From Litoditis marina (Eukaryota > Nematoda > Chromadorea > Rhabditida > Rhabditidae): a stretch of DNA of 64,000 nucleotides. Positions 57,306 through 64,000 of the stretch are shown one piece after another. The notes beneath the pieces are model-generated. The model did not search any database and was not told the DNA's origin. It saw only the letters and a program-made list of their open reading frames with translations. The position numbers and the translations under genes are program-made. The DNA is taken from the NCBI GenBank assembly GCA_964036275.1, contig OZ038439.1:13931095-13995094 (forward strand), written 5' to 3'. How positions within the stretch are numbered: position 1 is the stretch's first letter; each line of letters opens with the position of its first letter.

Positions 57306-57902
57306 TGGAACTACTGCGCGAGCAATATTCCGACTCTTTTGATGAAGCGCATTTTGTTTTTCAGCAGGTTTGCATTCTGAATATAGTACAGTTATCGTCA
57401 GACACTTTTGTCTGCTGATTTATTTGGTAAACTTATACAACTCATTTGCAAATTTGTTTGTTTTTTGTTTGTTTCTTGTATTAATAAACCTCTACACCAC
57501 ATCATGACCAACCTACTACAAAGTGGCTGCGAGGGATGGAAACCAAAACAAGTCTTTGTAGTCACAAAGCTGATTTATCCTCTATTTCAGTGCACGTTTT
57601 GCCTGGTGCGCGGCATTAATGTCTTGTGAACTTTACCATAGTTCCCAACTAAACTAGTTCACTGAGAACCGAGAGGAATGATGAAAGTTCCGTGGAATTC
57701 GACGGGTTGAGTGTTTACCAGTTTTCGGAACCGAACAGTGGTTTGTTTTTTAACGAATTTTGTCACGTAACTAAACGGACGGCAATGCAATAGTTTGACC
57801 AAGAGTTTGCGATACAAAACTCCACGCTTTGTCCGCAATATTGTGTGGAACCTGAACTCGAGTGCCAATCTCGATGAAAACAAAATTTCACAAAACGTTC
57901 AT

Positions 57903-60151
57903 CTAGTACAATCCGAAATAAATAAGAATATCGACGAAAACCCCTTTGTACTTGTTTTGGTGTTGCGCAGATTCGGTGGTTCCAGCTCCATTAGTAGAGG
58001 GATTAGGACTCACAGAGGAAGTATTAACAGTCGGGTGAGCTGGAGGAGCTGCTTTGGGGGTGTGTCTGATGGTTGGAGTAGTAGCTGAAGTGGTAGTAGT
58101 ACTAGTTGTACTGGTCGAGGTTGGCGCTGGAGCAGTTGTAGTACTAGTTGTACTGGTCGAGGTTGAAGTGGGAGCAGTTGTAGTACTAGTTGTACTGGTT
58201 GAGATTGTGGTAGAAGGAGGTTTGGTTGTAGTTGTACTGGTCGAGGTTGTGGTAGTAGGAGGTTTTGTAGTGGTTGTACTGGTGCTGGTGCTGGTGGTCG
58301 TAGAAGTTGAAGTAGGATAAAGTTTCGCGACAAGGTCTGAAAATTAATTAATTCAAATAAAATAATTCAAATAATCAAATAATTGAGGTTCAGACTTAAC
58401 AGTGTAGAGAATAAAGTGAGTATAGAAATGGAAAATGTGCGTTTCGCCGCTAACCTACAGAAAAGAAAACTCGTGAGTTGCCTAGAAGCACGTTTTCATG
58501 TGTATCTCACTGGCTAGCATGGGAACGAATCAAATCATCGAAAAAAAACTGACCATTGAGCTCCGAAACGCATTTGCTGACAAGATTTCTGGCTACGTTT
58601 GGTCCCCCTTCCACAGTCTGGAAAAAACGTACATTGGAAAAAAGATTCATAATCGTTCATAATTTAACTCATATTTATTAACTCTTTTTTTCAGGTGTCT
58701 CAGCTTTGTATATAGTGTTTTGATTCTGTGCCTCGAGAGACAACAATAAAATCTGAAGAAAGTGATTGTTAAATGTCAAAATTGTACAAACACCCGCCAC
58801 TAACGTAAATGAGGGGGGGGGGGGGCTGAAAGTTACATGTCTGGCAATCTTTAACAATCATCCCTCACCCCTCAGATTTTAGTTAAAACGGAGCCATGGA
58901 ACCTGCATCCCTCAATGTGGAATGTGAAAGTACCTAAAGTATCTCAGGACTAATGTCAGCTCAATCATGAAAGTGGGTGGTGAAAGTAAAATTGTATAAT
59001 TGTTAAAATAGTTAAAGGTATAATTAGGTTTAAACCTGAGATTTTCATAATGCAGCTATCTAAACAGAATTCAGGAAAAAGATGCGCATTGAGGTTATAA
59101 AAACTTTAGAAATAAAAAAGTCGAGTGAAAAAATGATTGAACTGCATAAATAACTGTTTCAAATATGTTACATAATCCCCTATTCAAAGTTCCCGCTGTA
59201 ACTGTTGCGCGTCTGGCGTCTCTCACTTCTCAGTACTGTCTCGCCCTCAGCTTTGCGCTGAAACAAACTCAGTGCACTGGTTACACAGTAAAAAAGCGTG
59301 AATCCGGGCAAATAACAGAATTTTTGCTAGGATAGCCTGATAGACACTTATTTTAAGATTGTCACACCTATTTTGGTAATGTAGCCATGCAACTAGCGAT
59401 CTTATGTACGAAACTACAGCTCAAAAACTGCTCCACAATATTAAAAAAAAATTTCACGAAACAGAACAATGGTGATATAGATTTATTCGTTAAAAAACAC
59501 AAAAATATGTCTTCTCCGTATTGATGGTTCGAGATCGAGAAACACGAGTTGAACCCATGCGAGTAGATGATTTGAACTGAAAATGCAACCATAACGATAC
59601 GCACCAGACCTCGTCTATGAAAAACTATATCCTAGCGAGCTTTTCGTTAATTACTGAGAAAACATTGAAAAGCACGTGGGAATCAAGACAAAAATAGAAA
59701 CTCTAGCATAACTCAGGTGAGTTATCTTCAAATTCAACGTTCAATACGTCCAAATAACTCGCTTTTCCACGTACGGAATAAAGTATGCATATAACAATAG
59801 TTATCGTGCAATTTATTTATAGTTATCTAGTTACAGCTTGATGACGACCAGAAGACACACCCATATGGTGTAACTAAACTACAAAAAAGACCCCGCTTCA
59901 TTAAATATTCGTGAAAATTCATGAATTGGCATGAAAGTGATGAATTTCAGGATTGTGCAAAACGCTTTTCAAGTTTTAGGTCTATTCGAACGCCCATGCT
60001 GGAGTATAAAAAGTCATCATCGAAAAAACAGGTTGACATTTTCAGATAAAACTAACCGGGTACATCGTACATGTCTCGCGGGAAGGGGTCTGAACTAGGA
60101 AACTGTCCTCTTGTTTGGTGCAGCGGTTAGATAGCCGTCGAAAATCAATAC
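57903..60151 (-). CDS. Thr-rich mucin-like protein (partial model)
   Basis: Three exons chain in phase on minus: 60151-60057 (RRLSNRCTKQEDSFLVQTPS, ending TCTMYP), 58617-58554 (TVEGGPNVARNLVSKCVSEL) and 58336-57903. The last holds about 85 residues of Thr/Ser with tandem TSTSTTSTTTTAP- and TTTTKPP-type units, a probable O-glycosylated stalk, followed by a Pro-rich stretch and stop TAG at 57903. An internal strong donor GTGAGT at 58013 could instead splice to 57865-57780, giving a different C-terminus. Candidate upstream exons are 61257-61165 (MNETICRRWTHADSVVRY) and 60490-60413, but neither agrees in phase with 60151, so the 5' end is unsolved. Cys-containing ectodomain plus mucin stalk suggests a secreted or surface protein; no family was recognised. 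Confidence 0.5.
58800..58875. repeat. G-run repeat related to 55018-55140
   Basis: A run of about 13 G followed by CTGAAAGTTACATG, mirrored by TACTTTCA with a C-run at 55018. Both are followed by an AACAATCA(C/T) stretch, suggesting one dispersed G-rich repeat family. Confidence 0.6.
58876..60000. other. Intron or intergenic, nothing recognised
   Basis: AT-rich DNA within the mucin-like gene model. The 78-codon minus frame at 59368-59604 has no splice or domain support. Confidence 0.4.
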
Positions 60152-61164
60152 CTGGAAAAATATCGAATATAAACATCAGAAAAAACTACACATCACAGAA
60201 CTGCCATTCATTCATTGAACTCTCATTGAAAACCAAAAGCAAAAGAATGGTTGAATGATTACCGCAATAATCATCTAATCGTTCGGCGGGAAAAGGACAA
60301 CGGAGAAAACGCTCAATATTTAATTGTAGATATTTAACTTTGACAACCTTAACACACATAACGAAGATAGGTCATGAACGGAAGATGGTATTTTAGCCAG
60401 TCAGTAGCCACTCACCTTAAAGAAACTTCGTCGCTGCGTCTTCTCAGGAAATAGGACTCAATCTTCAAGACAACCATGAATTCGGCCCTCGTCCTTGAAC
60501 AAACACTTACATTCAAAATAAGCATTATCAAAGGCCTATCAACATAACATTTATGTAATTCTAAGCAAAGTTATAGCAATGACCCTTTTCCTCATTGAAA
60601 TACTGAGTTAAATAGTATAGTAGAAATGATTAAAAACGGTAATTTTTACGATAAAATATAAGCATACAACAGTTAGGTCAGGATATTCGACAAAAAGGAG
60701 TCTGTTATTAGATGTAAACACCTGAAAATTAATGATCATGCATAAAAAGTAGGCCTATTTTCTTGTTTTTGACAAGAAAGTAGAACGGTTTTTCGTTTTT
60801 TTTCTGGCTATGCGGACTGCTTTACTAGGCTTGTCATGAAAAAGACAAAATATAATGCGAGATGGTTCGTTTACTTAGCAGTCTAGTCTTTAAAAAGATA
60901 ATCAAAGGGTGTGAAACAACAAATAAATGACCTTACTGGTGTTACTATCTTACTAGTGTAACTGGTGTTACTTATTTAATTGAAAATTGCGCTCTTTTTG
61001 GTTAAATAAAAACCACTTTGCGAGAGCAAGTTTCGAACGTAAAAAACACTTTTACGCGAATAAATATACACCAACTCTCTGTCTAATTTTTCAATTACTG
61101 TTTCTGGGAAAAAAGAAAGCTCAGTACAATAAAAAATAAAAGTGAACGAATATCAACAACTAAC

Positions 61165-61257
61165 CTCCTTGGGGGTGAAGTACTGCCGACGATACGTGGC
61201 AGAATAACGGACAACAGAATCAGCGTGCGTCCAACGTCTACAAATTGTCTCGTTCAT
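61165..61257 (-). CDS. Possible first exon of the mucin-like gene
   Basis: ATG 61257 opens MNETICRRWTHADSVVRYSA then YRRQYFTPKE with donor GTTAGT in phase 0. The alternative frame over the same DNA is strongly hydrophobic (TLILLSVILPRIVGS), like a signal peptide, and ends in phase 2. Which frame is used is unclear, and neither joins 60151 in phase. Confidence 0.3.
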
Positions 61258-61682
61258 TCATTTTCCAGTTAAGTCAAATCTATAAAGTCAATAATCGAAA
61301 ACAAAATGAAAACCACAGCTTTGACAGCACATAATGTTGTCAAACCAACTCAAATAATGCTAATCATCAGCAGAAGAGTGATAAACAAACAGCAGGTGAA
61401 AATTGAACAAAGTAAACGAGTAAATAATAAAAATAAATCAAAAACTTTGAAAATAGCAGCCAGAACAATGCTCGCGGCGGGCTGGTAAATAGTGGGCGGA
61501 GCTGTTCTTGCAACGCGGGCGCACTGTTCGCTCAGCCTAGACAATTGCGCGAACCAGTGAAAAATATCTCTTATTCTGTCCAAAAAGACAAATGATGGTT
61601 ATTTCTTGTTTGTACATATCAAACTATTGATATACATTGGTCTCATGGCCAAAATATTGGAATTACTCAAGTTTAAGCCGAA

Positions 61683-61961
61683 TTAAACCTTTATCTGGGC
61701 GATATGGGCCTTAAGGGCCCTATTCTCTTCACGAAGAGAATGAATCTCATCAACTAACGCAGTCTGATCCTGTTGTCCCTCCATCAAGAACTTGAGCACT
61801 TCTTTCACGTACGCGGAACACCTCTTGTCTTTGTCGAGTTTGGCCAGGAGTTGAGCTTGTTCACTGGCCCTTTCCGGAGTCCCGACCCGCAGACGTTTGG
61901 CAGCATTCTGCCCTGAATTATGAACAGCAGAGGGAGAAGATGGCACACTGTCAATATCCAT
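61683..61961 (-). CDS. Intronless 92-residue coiled-coil protein
   Basis: An uninterrupted frame from ATG 61961 to TAA 61683. The N-terminus is acidic and Ser/Pro-rich (MDIDSVPSSPSAVHN), then basic KRLRVGTPERA (nuclear-signal-like), then a helix with heptad leucines (VDEIHSLREENRALKAHIAQ). There are no introns, unlike every other gene here, and it lies next to a repeated block, so it may be a leftover gag/ORF1-type reading frame of a retroelement as well as a host leucine-zipper-like protein. No catalytic motif or known family was recognised. Confidence 0.45.
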   Translation of the reverse strand: MDIDSVPSSPSAVHNSGQNAAKRLRVGTPERASEQAQLLAKLDKDKRCSAYVKEVLKFLMEGQQDQTALVDEIHSLREENRALKAHIAQIKV

Positions 61962-62910
61962 GACTACAAACTACATTGAGCAGCAATATCACACCTTATG
62001 AGACGACCAGGTTATCGATTATCACAATCAACTGCGGCCGCAACAGTTGCAACAGATCCGGCCAAATGACAAATATGACGAAAAAGACGAAATTCACTCG
62101 AACTAACAGGAAATACCTCCGATGGTGGCAAGAAAAACGAAGATGATTTCGACCCTGCCACTGGGTCTTCCGTAGAAGTAGATTCACTCGATAGTCTTCG
62201 AATATAAACAAATTGGCAGAAAATAGTAGAGAGCGGGGATTGACCTGACCGCACGCGTGTGTAGAGAAACGCGAATGATGTAGAGAAACGCGGATATGAT
62301 ATGAACTCCTTTTTATCTTCCAGTCTGTCTCTCTTCTTACTCATTTCAACCCGTTGATTTCCCCCATTTCTCCTTTCCTTGTTTTCTTGAATAGCTGAGA
62401 TATTTTCAGGTTTCGGCGCCTCCATTCCAGTTCGTAGGGCCACCGCGGTTGGTTGTTTCTTATTTTCAATAATATTTCCGACATATTTTAATCATTGAAG
62501 ATTTCATCCACAAGAAAATCATACTTTTCGAAAAGTTTGGAAAGTTATATTTCTTTTTGCCGTTTTACCCACCTCGGTGTCAGTTTTCCGGAAGTCGAAT
62601 GAAAACTAAATCCATATATTCTGTGTATTTTGCTATAACTCAGAGAACAAATAAGTTTTAAGCTTTTTCTCATGTTTTGTCGGTTTTCGTAGCAGAAAAA
62701 CTCTTGCGAAACTTTACCACCGTTTTGCATAAAAACCACTACACCCATATGAGTCTCTCAGGTACTGCTTCATGCTTCACCACTTCTAGTGTTTGACAGT
62801 TATTTCGTAACAGTACAGTTTAGATATTTCGAGTGAATCAATCTTCGTTAACTGTCCACACGTGTTCTACATCCCACCCATTTTCTTCTACATTAAAATG
62901 TCTTCCAGAC

Positions 62911-63586
62911 ATAAACAACAACGGACCTTCTAATTTGGATGACAGTTTCAAGATGAAAAATCCTCACAAACTCTTCGATTTATGGTAAACCACACTTCAT
63001 AGAACCAAGTTGCATTTCCAGTCCTTTCATCCATTCTGCGTATCTCTGTTTTGCACTCTCTTTCTCCACTCTCACACCCCGGCGAGATACAATCATAGTA
63101 TGTAAAACAAAGGGACGCAGGATGGGATCAAGCGGCATACGCGTATATGCTGCCAGATAGCTAACATAATGCCTAGAGGTAAATTGAATAGTCACATAAA
63201 TTTAGCATTCTAATGACGCATCGTGCACTTTGTTATTGCTCGTTTCTGAATTCTGCTGTGATTAACATGTTCACGTGACTGTGCATTTGACATCTTATTA
63301 TTGTAACATGGACTGCTACACAATTTGGTTGATTCTTTTAGTGATTGTTTTTTGAATGATAAACTTTACTTCAAAGAAAATTTGTTGTTCAGCGAAGGGG
63401 AGGTTGAAACAAAACATTTGATTTAGTTGACCATGTCTGTACTTTGATCAATTTGGGCGTTATGCTCTCTGTGCAGACTAACATTCGACCCCTTTCTGGA
63501 GTAGGTTTCAGGTTCAAAGAAATTGCTTCTCGTAAAGAATTGTTGGAAGCAGAGTTCAATAAGGTGAATCTGACCACTGTGGGAAA
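62911..63586 (+). pseudogene. Second PNPO copy, exons 1-2 (continues or decays beyond the window)
   Basis: 62911-62984 and 63512-63586 correspond to PNPO exons 1 and 2 with splice sites kept (CAG|, TG|GTAAAC, TTTCAG|, AA|GTGAGT). The start codon is ATA instead of ATG. An in-frame ATG follows at 62953 (residue 15 of the intact gene), just before KNPHKLFDLWFKEI, so a shortened product is possible. Exon 2 is intact except Ala-Val to Lys-Val (EFNKVNLTTVGK). Exons 3-6, if present, lie beyond 64000. Either a young paralogue or a pseudogene. Confidence 0.7.
63036..63165. mobile_element. Truncated GTACGTATGC-family MITE in the duplicated PNPO intron
   Basis: Co-duplicated with 53300-53452: ATTCTGCGTATCTCTGTTTT ... 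GGGACGCAGGATGGGATCAA. Confidence 0.65.
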
Positions 63587-63769
63587 GTGAGTTGGTTACA
63601 CGGTAGTTCACGTGAAGCTCACGTGATCCTATCCACTACGTTAGTACTTTGTAGGATACTTGAATGTGTTTCCAATGATATGGCAAGGGTGAACAATTTT
63701 CTAGAAGGGTGTATACATCCTTGAGCAACAGCAACATGTCATCTCAGCCAATCACGTTCGCAGCGCTCT

Positions 63770-63965
63770 CGACGAGATAGTGTGCAGGTCAAAGAGACGC
63801 ATACTAGCCAGTCTGGGCCTCTCAGAACGATTAGCGCCAATTCTCTGCGATTTCCAAAAGCGAGAGAGCTTGTAGGTCAATGATACCGCAGACTTGCTGA
63901 ATTACTCTGCGTCTCTCTGAACTGCACACTCTCTCGTCGAGGCCGCAACAAAAGTGGCAGGCCAA
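63770..63965. repeat. Dispersed CTCTCTCG/GCTGGCCAATT-type repeat
   Basis: GCAGCGCTCTCGACGAGATA on the left and CACTCTCTCGTCGAGGCCGC on the right are inverted, with GATTAGCGCCAATTCTCTGC inside. Same family as 12050 and 54400. Confidence 0.6.
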
Positions 63966-64000
63966 TTAGTTGTTAGTTTTCTGAGCTCATTGGCAAGTTG

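Larger units (their letters stand above)
62297..63823 (+). repeat. Segmental duplication, copy 2
   Basis: Matches 52535-54175 in order and orientation: ACTCCTTTTTATCTTCCAGT at the left, the MITE remnant at 63036, both PNPO exons, and CATCTCAGCCAATCACG near the right. It lacks the tRNA-derived insertion of copy 1. It has lost small blocks, for example the AGTTGGTAACACTACAAG segment of copy 1. Confidence 0.85.

Noticed and set aside
58054..58320. Val-rich plus-strand protein
   Set aside because: Antisense translation of the Thr-rich stalk repeat on minus.
60413..60490. Exon joining the 61.2-kb and 60.1-kb exons of the mucin-like gene
   Set aside because: It can follow one frame of the 61.2-kb exon but ends in phase 2, which gives an immediate stop in the 60151-60057 exon.

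Overview
This is a gene-sparse, transposon-rich stretch of nematode nuclear DNA, most likely from a Caenorhabditis-grade rhabditid. The evidence is protein genes cut into many short exons, introns opening GTGAGT/GTAAGT and closing TTTCAG, an AT-rich background, and nematode-type proteins (an astacin with EGF and CUB domains, a STAT with a very short coiled-coil region, an F-box-like protein). No bacterial, viral or organellar genes were seen. All gene models were built by hand from open frames, splice signals and codon-phase agreement; none has transcript support.

Left part, plus strand. 1-1540 is repeats, including a long (CT)n tract. A small single-pass membrane protein (1554-2256) is followed by a TYW2/TRMT12-like tRNA wybutosine transferase in 11 phase-consistent exons (2554-8035). 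An unrecognised secreted protein with an apparent frameshift lies at 10178-11007, possibly ending in an exon at 13980-14090. An F-box-like protein occupies 15724-20947, and an orphan terminal exon sits at 22042-22328.

Middle, minus strand. An unrecognised 203-residue protein (25599 to 24018) lies downstream of a 16-exon STAT gene (39721 to 26285). Two LTR-type elements sit in STAT introns: a 3.9-kb element with non-coding interior (29154-33054) and a 1.2-kb TRIM with 194-bp LTRs (34917-36125). A 340-bp palindrome (36941-37280) is also in a STAT intron. A short secreted-peptide exon is at 42267-42325 on plus. An astacin metalloprotease with EGF and CUB domains runs from 51109 to about 43394 on minus.

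Right part. An intact pyridoxine 5'-phosphate oxidase gene (53193-56385, plus) is followed by a broken copy of its third exon (56908-57305) split by a hAT-like MITE. A partial second PNPO copy, whose first ATG has become ATA, lies at the window end (62911 onward) inside a duplicated block of about 1.5 kb. A Thr-rich mucin-like gene (60151 to 57903, minus) and an intronless 92-codon reading frame (61961 to 61683, minus) lie between.

The genes do not form one pathway: they cover tRNA modification, vitamin B6 salvage, signalling to transcription, extracellular proteolysis and protein turnover. The unifying theme is mobile DNA: a tRNA-derived SINE-like family with at least seven copies, at least seven MITE families, and two LTR-type elements. 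The most notable observations are interleaved inverted repeats in the larger LTR (a pseudoknot topology), the young TRIM, a MITE end that forms part of an astacin splice donor, and the stepwise decay of PNPO duplicates.
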